Below the pieces are notes generated by a model. That model was given only the letters and a program-made list of their open reading frames with translations. It was not told where the DNA came from and did no database searches. From Castanea sativa (lineage: Eukaryota > Streptophyta > Magnoliopsida > Fagales > Fagaceae): a stretch of DNA of 64,000 nt. A program made the translations under genes and the position numbers. Where the stretch lies: assembly GCF_040712315.1 (NCBI RefSeq), contig NC_134016.1, positions 20,071,890-20,135,889 on the forward strand. Direction: 5' to 3'. This document shows positions 21,590 through 30,925 of the stretch, piece by piece. Every line of letters starts with the position of its first letter. Positions within the stretch are counted from its first letter, which is position 1.

Positions 21590-22520
21590 CTATGTTCCAA
21601 GAACCAATGCTACCAATACGGGCAGCGCCTACCACTGAAACGATGCTTGCTGCTGATAATGCGGCTACTGTTCAAAATGCACCTGCTGAGGTGAATGCTG
21701 GTGTGGCTGAAGCTGCAAATAATGCTCCGATTTTTTTTTTCATACTAATGACCCAACCAATCCAGAAGCTTTTAAGTAAGTCAGGGCTTCTACCACTGAA
21801 GTTAGCCCTTGTGATTCAGATGTTGCTGCTGCTTACATGCAAACCATTGAAGATGGTCCTCAGGGCGAAGAGCTTGAACTAGATAACAATCCCCAAGCTC
21901 CTATTCTTCAACAACCGGAGTATTTTGCTATTGGAAAATAGCCTTCGGTTAACGAAGCCCCTAATACCGGCGGTAGCTCTGCCTCACGGGGACAGCAGGA
22001 AGAGAAACTAGTTGGCAGAAATTTTGTTGATAATCAAGACCCCCTATGGATTATGCACTGGATCCATCCGGCCCGGAATCCAATAAACTGAAGGTTCACT
22101 ATCTTTTTTTAGTGGTTGCCATACAGAGACAAGTTCGTGCTTTCTCCTTAGAAGGAAGGTCCTCAAAGCCTATTCATTCCAATGATCATGATGAAGAATC
22201 CAATAGCTCCTCTCAGGACCCACAATCATCTATCTTTGAGAAAGATTTGAAACCGGAGCCTCCGAACAAGGCAAACAAATGGTAGCACCTGGGTAAGAGC
22301 GCGACTACTAGGGCACAATCCAAACTTGGGGCTAAGCCCCACTCCACTCTATTTCCAAAATTTCCACAATTGCAATTGTTTGGAATGCAAGGGGTGTCAA
22401 CAATGGCCCCACGCGTAGACATTTGACGATCTTGCTCGGATCGGGCTTTAGTCTTTGGTTGTCATCCTGGAACCAATGGTTAGAAAGGCTAGGGCGGCAA
22501 ACTTAGCTTTCTTGTTGGTG
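21590..22520 (+). pseudogene. LINE fragment (ORF1 tail, start of endonuclease)
   Basis: Broken frames read Ala-rich then acidic/Gln-rich peptide (EELELDNNPQAPILQQPEYF near 21870, then MDYALDPSGPESNK near 22046). Close behind is IAIVWNARGVNNGPTRRHLT (22360-22425), followed after a frameshift by SLVVILEPMVRKARAAN. The last two match the first strand and the LVVL.EP segment of the apurinic endonuclease domain that opens ORF2 of plant L1-type LINEs. Several stops and frameshifts. It sits between mitochondrial-type stretches, so it was either already in the mitochondrial genome or inserted after transfer. Confidence 0.5.
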
Positions 22521-22710
22521 GCATTCATTGGAGTTAGTCTCATAAGCGAAAAGGCTTTCCAAATGGAATGCGGAATGCTAATCTATTAGACTAACTTATA
22601 GAAAAAAAAAAAAAAGATTTTAAGGTTATGAGTTAGTAGAGTAGGTGTTCAGAGGGGAATCGTAGGAGATTCATGGGACTAGAAAAACAAAACTACAATT
22701 CCATTCTTTT

Positions 22711-22953
22711 TTTTGTGGTCGCGAACAAAGGGGGAAAACCCAGGCATATAGAGAAATTTTAGCACTAAGGGAGCAGCGGGGGTTACATACTGATGGATGG
22801 AATCCTGTCTCGTATTCTAATTTGGAGTTGCGTTTGCCTATGATCTCGTATCGTATTCAAATTCTCATTTTTGTTTTCATATTATGGATCTTGGTTACCA
22901 TGGCAGTTAGACTATTAGAAAAAAAAGAAAAGAAGGAAGAATCCAATATTTAG
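22711..22953 (+). other. Unidentified open frame with one membrane segment
   Basis: A frame open from at least 22711 reads GKTQAYREILALREQRG, then a hydrophobic stretch (ISYRIQILIFVFILWILVTM) and a Lys/Glu tail ending TAG at 22951-22953; the only internal Met start is at 22840 (37 codons). It lies between the LINE fragment and rpl10 in the mitochondrial block. I cannot name it. It could be the end of an organellar gene or chance. Confidence 0.3.
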
Positions 22954-23250
22954 TGGCGGCGAATAGGCTTACAGAGTCGGGGAATAAAACAAGAAGATAC
23001 GAGAATCATCTCAAATAACATAGGAAATATAAGCAGAAAGAAAGAAAAAGAAGATCATTTGCCGAGACTATATACCAGGATTATTAGAGAGGATACTATT
23101 AATGAAAAAAAAAACCCATTTAAGAAAAAAGGAGTTTTCTTAAACTCAAGAAAAGTAGTGATCAAAAGGACCAACGACGATTCTGTACTAAAGAAGAAGG
23201 AGTAGGAGGAGTCAGTCTTTAAAGAAGATCGAGGAATAAATCAGACAATT

Positions 23251-23739
23251 ATGCCATTTGGAAGAAGTCTTCTACAGAAGGAAAGCCTGTTACGAGTAAG
23301 TGGAGTAGAAAGATCTCCAGAGATTCTTATCTCATTCCATTCCAGTGGCTCGACCAGTAACCAATGGAGAAAACTAAAAAATCCATGGTTTCCCAGTAGA
23401 ACCCCATTTCGCCCAAGTTGTTGCGAAACCGGAAAAAAGAAGCGGTTTTTCGCACAGCTTGCTCATAGTGCAGGTCCCACTTGTATATCGTATTTGGCCG
23501 AAGAAGCATCGGACAGGTTAGAGTTCTTACCTTCTTGGGACTCCATGGACCAAGATCTACTTCCATTATATGGGCAATATCGATCTACTTTTTTAGATCA
23601 TATAGATGTAGAAAAAGCTTTTGATTTTGATGAATTGGAAACATCTTTTTTCCATTTCTATTTACCTAGTTCATATCTTTGTTTCGTGTGTTCCCGGGAG
23701 GAATTCGAGCTCTTCAATCTTGGGATACCACCTAAATAA
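23251..23739 (+). CDS. rpl10: Mitochondrial ribosomal protein L10 (nuclear copy)
   Basis: 162 codons without interruption. The segment ILISFHSSGSTSNQWRKLKN (residues 25-44) and the later FFAQLAHSAGPTCISYLAEE (66-85) have the L10 pattern: a beta strand with a Gly/Ser turn, Q..KL(R/K), then FF..L.GPT.I.Y. L10 forms the base of the ribosomal stalk that binds L7/L12. In many flowering plants it is mitochondrially encoded, and it is often found near ccmB, as here (ccmB is 0.33 kb downstream, convergent). In the nucleus it has no evident promoter or targeting presequence, so it is probably silent despite being open, which would suggest recent transfer. The 5' start is the first Met; an upstream or edited start is possible. 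Confidence 0.65.
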   Translation: MPFGRSLLQKESLLRVSGVERSPEILISFHSSGSTSNQWRKLKNPWFPSRTPFRPSCCETGKKKRFFAQLAHSAGPTCISYLAEEASDRLEFLPSWDSMDQDLLPLYGQYRSTFLDHIDVEKAFDFDELETSFFHFYLPSSYLCFVCSREEFELFNLGIPPK

Positions 23740-24068
23740 CTGCGGCTAGAGAGTCAAATAGGTCGGGAAGAAAGAGTCTGAGGTCGGGTTGGACGACATA
23801 CATCTTGGTTGGTTCCATCACCACTAGAGATTGGACATATATATAATCTGTTTTCTAAATAAAAAAAGAATTTTGTTCTAAATATTATATAATAATCCAT
23901 TTTTTTATATATATTATTAATAGCTGCAAGACCTAAACAGGGTGCAAAAAACCGATACATGAAACCGATATATAATCTTTGAAGTTCCTCCAAGATACAT
24001 GGCTTACATACCCGGCTCAACATTCTTGGAAAACAATCGAATCGAGGGTCCGGAGGAGAATTGGCCAT

Positions 24069-24689
24069 TCAATCTTGTAAACTAATCGAGACCAAAATTG
24101 GAAAAAGAGATACAAACAGAGAGGAATAACCAATCAATAAAGGAACATGAAACCATTCTGTTTCAATAGAGGTACAAGAAACGGTTGGGGGCAATGAAGT
24201 AGGTGAAGTGGTTGGATTTTGCAAGCTGTTCCAACCACTGCCGGATGTGATTCCAAGAGCCGAACGAGAATGAATACCACACAAAAGAGTCAAGACTAGG
24301 CTCCCTAATGGAATGTTTAACCGATCCATTCCGGATCGACCGAATTGGTACGGAAGTTGTAACATGGGAAAACCACGGAAAACACAACTTATTTGAATAA
24401 CCCGATGACCTACCAATTGTAGAAGTAGGATCTTTGGCAAGAAATAAGCACTTAAATAATACGATTCGAGTGTACCATCTTCTTTCTCATTTCAAGGAAA
24501 AGGTGCGGGAGGAAAAGAAAACAACGGAGGGATCCGAATCGGACCTAAATGGGAATGACATGAAAAGTCTTTTTCAATACCTAGCATTAAGGGCGTTACG
24601 ACGATATACGAGAGGAATGAAGAAAAACTCGTGATTGGTGTGAAGGGGAAGATCTGTTTATGATATAGTTCAAGAAAGAGTCGTCTCAT
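24069..24689 (-). pseudogene. ccmB: Mitochondrial ccmB copy with one stop
   Basis: Reads the whole plant mitochondrial cytochrome c maturation protein CcmB (about 206 residues), from MRRLFLELYHKQIFPFTPIT to a C terminus ending SISLQD. CcmB is the membrane subunit of the CcmAB ABC transporter in System I haem delivery. The only break is TGA after PPAPFP (about 24492-24494), where CGA (Arg) is expected; downstream the frame continues NEKEDGT...LSAYFLPKIL. Residues such as GPIRIPP and VGHRVIQ look like unedited forms of codons normally changed by C-to-U editing in mitochondria. A nuclear transcript would not be edited, so this copy is dead. Confidence 0.9.
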
Positions 24690-25870
24690 TTCCTTACTTC
24701 TTTGTTCTTTCTAATTCATTCACTTCAAGGATGGTTCTGAATGCCGCGTAACATCATCTTCAACCAACCTCCACCGTACGTACCTTTCGGTGTGGCCACT
24801 AAAGAATTGCTTATACACTAAACAGTTGCTTATATACGCTTACTAAAAGACTAACTTTCATTCATTAGGCCAGCGTGAAACTAAGAAAGAGAGATGTGCC
24901 TAAAGCGGCATGCAAGCACACCCTGCACGCTAAGAGACCAGGAGAGATGCTCGCAATTACTACCACAAGAAAGCCGCCCCCCTACCCTATCTCTAAAGGG
25001 GCCCGTCACTTCGTTCGTACCTTCTTTTCTTGGCTTAGGCTTCCGACTGAACTTACTTTATGGCCTTGCCGCCTGCCGCTAGCAGAAGCTAAGCGCTTGA
25101 AAAGCACGCTAAGAAAGGTTGCTTCTGTTGGCCTTTCTGTGCAACAGTCCACCAATAGCGGAAGAGAGGGTTACCGTACATACAAGAGTCTTCCAGTTTT
25201 TATGTAAGCTTTTTCTTACTAGTCAAGTAGTACAATAGCTGTCTCTTATCTTATAGCTCGGCGCGGCGGGTCGCCTTTTGAATTCTGTAGATAGAAGAAA
25301 CTATTAGATAGATAAGGAGTAGGTGAGTGAGTGAGTCCTCACTGACCTGAGCGGTTTCGATCACCTAGCAGGCCTTTTATTTGGTAGGTAAGATCGCCAA
25401 AATGTATTATCAGATTTTACTATAAAGGAAGGAACTCGAAGTGAGACGGCACCGTCTTGGGCAACGCAACGATAGTTGGCCCTCTATCATCTTCTATTCG
25501 GTAGACTTGGTAAAAGGGCCCCGACTTATTTCCAGAATTAGAGTTCGACTGCAGCTGCCCTTTTTTTTGGGGGGAAAAAGTTCCTTGCCAATTTTCGACC
25601 CCGATCTCTTTTAATTTGTTTTGGGTATTACCAAACCTAGCCTAGCCTTTGTCAATCACACTAAAGCAGAGCACCCAACTATGGCAAGGCCCCCTTAAGG
25701 GTTAAGTTAGTCAATCCAGCCCGAGACGCGTTCGTTGACAAAACCACCGTAGGAATGGAGACCCTTCAATAGAGCGGAGGCGAACTGATCAACGAGAAAG
25801 AAGCCCTAATCACTGGTTGAAGTTTTTTGAGGCAAGAAGCCATTGCCAGGTCCAGCTGAATTGCTCTATT
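24690..25870. other. Mitochondrial-type spacer
   Basis: G+C-richer sequence with no recognised gene or tRNA. A 110-codon frame at 24875-25207 and a shorter overlapping one look like mitochondrial spacer open by chance: no domain, odd composition. Includes a GGCGCGGCGGGTCGCC patch near 25260 and a GTGAGTGAGTGAGT run near 25323. Confidence 0.5.
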
Positions 25871-25938
25871 GATATGTAGACTTTTATATTCTGATTTTTA
25901 TTTATTTCTTTTATTCTTGTATATAATAGGGATATTTC

Positions 25939-26979
25939 TGTGACTACCAAAAGAACCTAAAGATGCTGAGCACAAACAAGGGAAGCTTAAAGCTCAAGAT
26001 AATTCTGAAAATATGGCCAAAGATGCTGGTGATGATGATGATGAAGAGAAGGTAAGGATATCATTCATTTCAAATTGTTATCATCTTGTCAATTGAAAGT
26101 TAAATTGATCGCTTGGTTTTCTTACAGAATATGACACTTGAAGAATGCGAGAAGGTGTGCTTTGAGAAAGACCGTGCAGGCAAAGGTCACTCTTGATAAG
26201 GATGACAGCCTTGTCATCAAACCGGTGGGTAAACTAGTTTGTAGTCTTTTTCTTTTTTTTTTCATTGGTTGTATGTTATATTTGAATGGTTTCATGTTGC
26301 TTTTCTAATGTTAATCCAGAAGTCTTTGGAGAAGCTTAAGAAGAAAAATAGCCTTGAAAAAGACGACAAAGCTCAGAAGGTAACTTATGACATTCCCTTC
26401 AATGCAATGTGCTCAGTTCCCTAACTTTTTTCTAGATCTCTTTATTTCTGCGATAATTGTTCTTGGCTGATATGTATGTGTTTACATACCAAGAAAGAAA
26501 AGCTTAAATATGTATTTGCATTGCCAACTTGTTATTTTCTGTCTAACATTTTCTATTAACAATATTAAATCAGTTCTTTACTTTGGTTAGTAAATCTGTC
26601 CCTAATTCAACTATATCTGAATCATGTTTATATCACTCCTGATATTTTATACAGGGCAGCTAAAGTGTACTCTTTCATGGTCAAAATTTATGTTCCCATT
26701 GCGATGCTTGATTCATTTTGTTCGGGGAATAGTATCTACACGTTTTCTTCTCTACACTCTAGTCATGCGGTCTTTCTGTTTTATTTATATTTCAGTTCTT
26801 TTCTTTGAGCCATTATATCCATGTAGTGCAAAGGTGGATGGCGGTGGGTGGATTCAGGGTTTATCTTAGTATGGTGTTCTCATATAATACATATGTTTTG
26901 TTTGCAGTCAATGAACATTAATGAACTCCTAGAGGGTCAAAAACATATAACTGGAGCCATGCTATACTCCTCAACCTAA
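25939..26979 (+). pseudogene. HABP4/RGG-type RNA-binding protein remnant
   Basis: Four exon-like pieces with good splice sites: (a) to 26051, acidic KDAGDDDDEEK, donor AAG^GTAAGG; (b) from 26128, NMTLEECEKV then, after a frameshift, AKVTLDKDDS; (c) 26320-26379, KSLEKLKKKNSLEKDD; (d) from 26908, SMNINELLEG, TAA at 26977. The MTLEEYEKVL / KVTLDKDL / SVSINEFLKP order is the core of plant hyaluronan/mRNA-binding (HABP4, Stm1-like) proteins. The N-terminal half and the C-terminal RGG region are missing and piece (b) is frameshifted, so this is a gene fragment or pseudogene that kept its introns, not a processed copy. Confidence 0.6.
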
Positions 26980-27373
26980 GAATTTTCCCTAAGAACACTA
27001 TCATTTGAATGAGCTAGGTTCCTCTCAATTTCTAGTGGAATGGAGATAGTCCATTTTAGTGTTCATATTGTATTTGTTGTATGTAACAGGTATACATGAT
27101 GATGGCACTAGAGACATCTTTAGATTTGTAATGCTTAAAATCTTAACCATGAAATCGATTCATTTGAGATGGAGAGGATCCTATTCCCATTTCAACTTAA
27201 TCAGATTTGATCAACTTTGTTTAAAATGTAATATGCAACATTTAATTAATTTGTACTTCCTTTTCAAAAAAATGTGTGGTGTTTGAAGATCAGGTGTCAA
27301 TCCTGTTTTTTCAATTAATTTGTACTTCTTATTTCCTCTTGACTCTGCTCTTCGTAACATAATAAAGTTGCAG

Positions 27374-27461
27374 GATGTCCACCAGTATAATTCGTTCACT
27401 AAAATGTTGGGGCCAGAGAGTCTTGCAAAGGTTCTTCCTGGAGTTGAAACCATTGAAGAAG
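27374..27461 (+). pseudogene. Single ASCH-domain protein exon
   Basis: An 88-base exon bounded by GTTGCAG and G^GTAACA reads DVHQYNSFTKMLGPESLAKV then LPGVETIEE. This matches, from memory, the exon of plant RNA-binding ASCH-domain proteins (VQDVHRYASF...LAKVLPGVKTIEEG). No other exon of that gene is seen nearby, so it is an isolated captured or left-over exon. Confidence 0.55.
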
Positions 27462-29118
27462 GTAACAACTGCTTTTATTTATTTATTTATTGTGTTTCAC
27501 TTCCTGTATGGTGATAAAGTTTATCCATCTAGGGAAAAAGAAGTTAATTGTTCTGGCAAATAGCTGTAAATAATTTTGTGCTTGCAACAGAAAATATTCC
27601 GGCGACATTTTTAAGATTCAAAACTTTATTGTGCATAATAGTAATAGGAACAGTGACTAATAATAATAGAATTTACAATAGTAATAGACCCAATTGAATT
27701 TACAATAATAATAGACCCAATAAGTGGCTTAGAATTTATTTTTAATTTGATTAGGATTAGTTGTAACCTAATAGAATTGGTTTTGTTGTAGTGTATGAGT
27801 CAGATCATTAGGTTTTGTTGTAGTATATCATGCAAGGTGGTTTCCTTTGTGTAGTTAAGGTGAGGAACTAGTTTGTGTTAAAATTGGTTGACTGGAATGG
27901 CTTGGAGTTTGTTTAGCACTTCTCTGTTTTGCAACGCTATTATACGTTCTTTAAGTAGTTCTGTGGTGAAAATTGTTGTGCTTTTGTACCATATTCATGT
28001 TAGTAGTTTGTTTATTATTTGCATTATTCTTGTTATGCATTTTTCTTGATATGCCCAAAAGTTTTTGAGCTGAGTTCCTAAGATTGTTTTGAGTTTATGT
28101 GCTCTATAGTAAGTTAAATCTCATGTAAACGATTTTCATGATCTCTTATGAGCAGTCTCTCTTACCTTATGAAGTTGATGTATCACTTATTTGTTGCCCC
28201 AATAGTTATTCTCATTTTGCTTTTGGTTGTTTTGGAACCTATATGTAGGTTGTTGTGCATGATCTTGCCTTAAAAAAAAGGAAAAGCTGGGTCAGAATGT
28301 GAGTAGGTACTTGATTTTGAATCAAAGCTGGGTTATCCAATTTCTCAATGAAGGCGAATCTTTCTAAATTTTTCTTGTATATATGAACATGTTTTCTGTT
28401 ATGTTTTGGGAAAGCCTTGTTGCTTTTAATAAAAAATTGTCAAAGAAGATATAGTCTCTTGATCATTATACTAGTTTTATAAAACTAAAACCTAGTTTTA
28501 CTTACTATAAGTAAAAATGATGCACATTTTAGGATGCAGATGGATAGATTACAAATTGTGTAGTGACTTCCACTAAGGTTTCAGATTGCATTTGTTTTCT
28601 TTACAGTTTCGATTTGACACCTTATCTTGTTAAAAAATTCCTTTGTTTTTAAATTTCTATTTTTACTGGTCATGAAATCAGGTTGATTTTTTAAAACCCC
28701 TCTTATGGTTAGTTGTAAGTGAAATTTGATGTTGAGCGTGACAGTTGTGGCTTTTGATTTACTTTTCTCTAGCATGTTACTTGAATTCGTTGATGTACAA
28801 TAGATTAGAATTTATTGCGTATGAGATATTGCATATTTTGGTGCTTTGAATATTTCCTCGTAGAGTCTCATTTAGAATCAAATGGTTAAATGAGGTATGA
28901 TGAATAGGCATGGAAATTAAAGTGAACGATTAGAATGTTTTCCATCATGAATTTGTTTCCAATTGAAGCTTATGCATGTGGACTTGGCTAAATGAGGTAT
29001 TATGACTTAATTTCTTTTCTTAGATCTTGTTGATAGCCAATGACGGGTCGGAATTCTGACCATGTGGTGATTTCTCTACCATTGATTATGATTGTGTTTT
29101 TTTTTTTGGTGATGGTAG
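27462..29118. other. AT-rich spacer between exon remnants
   Basis: No gene recognised. Composition is typical of plant introns. ACAATAATAATAG-type short repeats lie at 27640-27720. Frames here (for example 28581-28775) are not convincing. Confidence 0.45.
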
Positions 29119-29197
29119 CGACGACGAGGACTTGTCCATTGACATCAATACGCTGCATGACATTTTTGGAGAAGATCCTAAGCCTTCACAATTACAG
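29119..29197 (+). pseudogene. Isolated acidic exon-like piece
   Basis: After a T-rich tract and GATGGTAG, a 79-base stretch reads DEDLSIDINTLHDIFGEDPK then PSQLQ and ends CAG^GTAGGT. Splice signals are good on both sides. I do not recognise the protein. It could be an exon of a third captured gene or belong with one of the two upstream fragments. Confidence 0.4.
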
Positions 29198-30390
29198 GTA
29201 GGTTCTTCAATATTTTTGCTCTCTAAATTCTATAATTTGATGTTTTTTTTTTTTGAGGAATATTCAATTGTGTAGGTCAAATAGTGTGTAGTAACTAGTT
29301 AGCTAGTACTTTAAAAATCCCACCCTAGATAGTAATGTGTTTCTCTCAATCATTGAATTTTGAATTTATGCTACACTCTGTTTGTCTTAAAACTTAATTG
29401 AGAAGAAACTTCCTCAAAGCATAGCTATTGATTTGACCCTAAAAGAAATAATCAAAATGGGTTTTAATTGTTTAGCGGGGTTTATGAGAAGGGTAAGACT
29501 TACGTACAGTACTTAGGTGTTGTTCTTTAAGTTCCATTCTTAAGATTCTGCCATGTGGATTTTTTTTTATGAGATGAAAGTGTATTTTTTAATTAAATAG
29601 CCACATGGCTAAATCTTAAAAGGGGAACTTAAGAAACATCATCTAAGATACTGTACCTAAGTTTTGTCCTTGAGAATTATCACCCTTTGTTGAAATCTCA
29701 ACTTTTATGAAGTTAGTAGAGCGCATAGTACTGGCAGTGGAGGTTGTAGAAATGGTGATTTTGGTTTGATTGAAAATTTTATTTGGTATTTGTAGCCTAG
29801 CTTTACAATAAACCTTTTATTTTTGAATGGCATTGAATATGGTCCTGCATGCTAAGGTGATTTAGTAATTCTTGGATTGATACAAGTGTTATTAGTTTCC
29901 TTTATTACATGATAATATTTTGTTTCCTTTTATATCTAAACATGGCAGCCAATGTATTCTTACTTGCACTGTTTTCTAATTTAACCTCGTGTCTGGACAT
30001 ACATAGCTAAATAGTCCCCATGGAGTTTGGAAATAAATTCTTGCATTTAATTGGGTAATCAATGACTTGATTAAACTGTGATTGCATGATTTATTTTCTT
30101 CCCTTTTTTTATATGGTTGACATGCATAATACTTTCCTTGTACATTGGTCTTGAAGATTTGAATTCAAATTTAAAGTCGATCGATCAATTTAAGGGAAGT
30201 CTTGAATGGGCATTTAAAGAGGAAATCTTTTCTAATCAATGAGAATTAAATCTTTTGTCAACTATTTCAAAGATGAGGTTTTGGAAAGCAAGTAATAAAT
30301 ACTTTCAATGTTAAAAGATTTTCTTTTGGAAATTAATTTGATATAAAATTGGGGATGGAATTTGGTAAGTAATAAAATATGGTTGGTTAT
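29198..30390. other. Spacer, no gene seen
   Basis: AT-rich sequence with no credible frame. The stretch ACTTAAGAA/TTCTTTAAGTT around 29520-29640 forms a loose inverted repeat around ATGAGATGAAAGTGTATTTT, resembling a small MITE; ends are unclear. Confidence 0.35.
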
Positions 30391-30689
30391 TAAATTCTCA
30401 CATGTCTACATGTTTTGATGATCACATGCTCTCATGCTTTGATTATTAAATGCTCACATATCTACATGCTTTAATAATGATATGCTCCTACGTGAACATG
30501 CTTTGATGATTACATGCTCCCATATTCTTACATGCTTGTATGCTAATATGCTAGTATGCTCTCATGTGCACATGCTTGTGTGCTCCCATACACACATACT
30601 TGTGTGCTCTCTTTTGTTGACCTTCACATGCTTGATTTTCTTCCACATGATCCTTTTTCTGCTTTCTATTTTATTTGTTTCACATGATC

Positions 30690-30925
30690 CGTAGAGGAAC
30701 ACTAGGGCTTAGATGTATGCGTGGATTCACATAGACCCATAAGATAGACACCACTTGACCATTATCAAGCTATGATATTTGAAAGATGGCTATGGCTAGG
30801 TAAGATTAGGGTGCCTAACCTCTTCCCATCCTACATCCTAACTCCAGACCTAGTCTGGTAGGTAGATCTTCATGGAGTCATGTTTTAGTTCTTGGACCGA
30901 TAACTAGGTGGTGACTCCTTCGTCT
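30690..30925 (+). other. Non-repeat linker resembling gypsy leader
   Basis: A 230-base island without the satellite motif. It contains TTAGGGTGCCTAACCTCTTC, then CCATCCTACATCCTAACTCC, and ACTAGGTGGTGACTCC at its end. The phrases GGGTGCCTAACACCTTCCC and AGGTGGCGACTCC, in this order, are typical of the region upstream of gag in many plant Ty3/gypsy (Tat-like) elements, from memory. It suggests a link between the satellite and a retrotransposon. Confidence 0.4.

Larger units (their letters stand above)
20690..25870. other. Mitochondrial DNA in the nucleus (NUMT)
   Basis: About 5.2 kb of more balanced, G+C-richer DNA inside AT-rich nuclear sequence, carrying two plant mitochondrial genes, rpl10 and ccmB, plus long stretches with the look of plant mitochondrial spacer (for example 24840-25860). 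Both genes are recognised by protein sequence. ccmB shows genomic, unedited residues, which points to DNA transfer rather than an RNA route. Edges are estimated from composition: nuclear-type sequence ends near 20690, and an intron-like T-rich tract leading to an exon remnant begins near 25870. The block also includes a LINE fragment. The alternative, that the whole window is mitochondrial, is excluded by SGS3 and the retroelements. Confidence 0.8.

Noticed and set aside
24434..24634. 66-codon plus-strand frame MARNKHLNNTIRVYH
   Set aside because: It is antisense to the ccmB copy and has no signature of its own.
24875..25207. 110-codon frame in the mitochondrial block
   Set aside because: No recognisable domain; mitochondrial spacer often stays open by chance.
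30482..30694. 70-codon frame rich in MLVCSH motifs
   Set aside because: It is the CATGCT satellite read in one frame; no start context or family.
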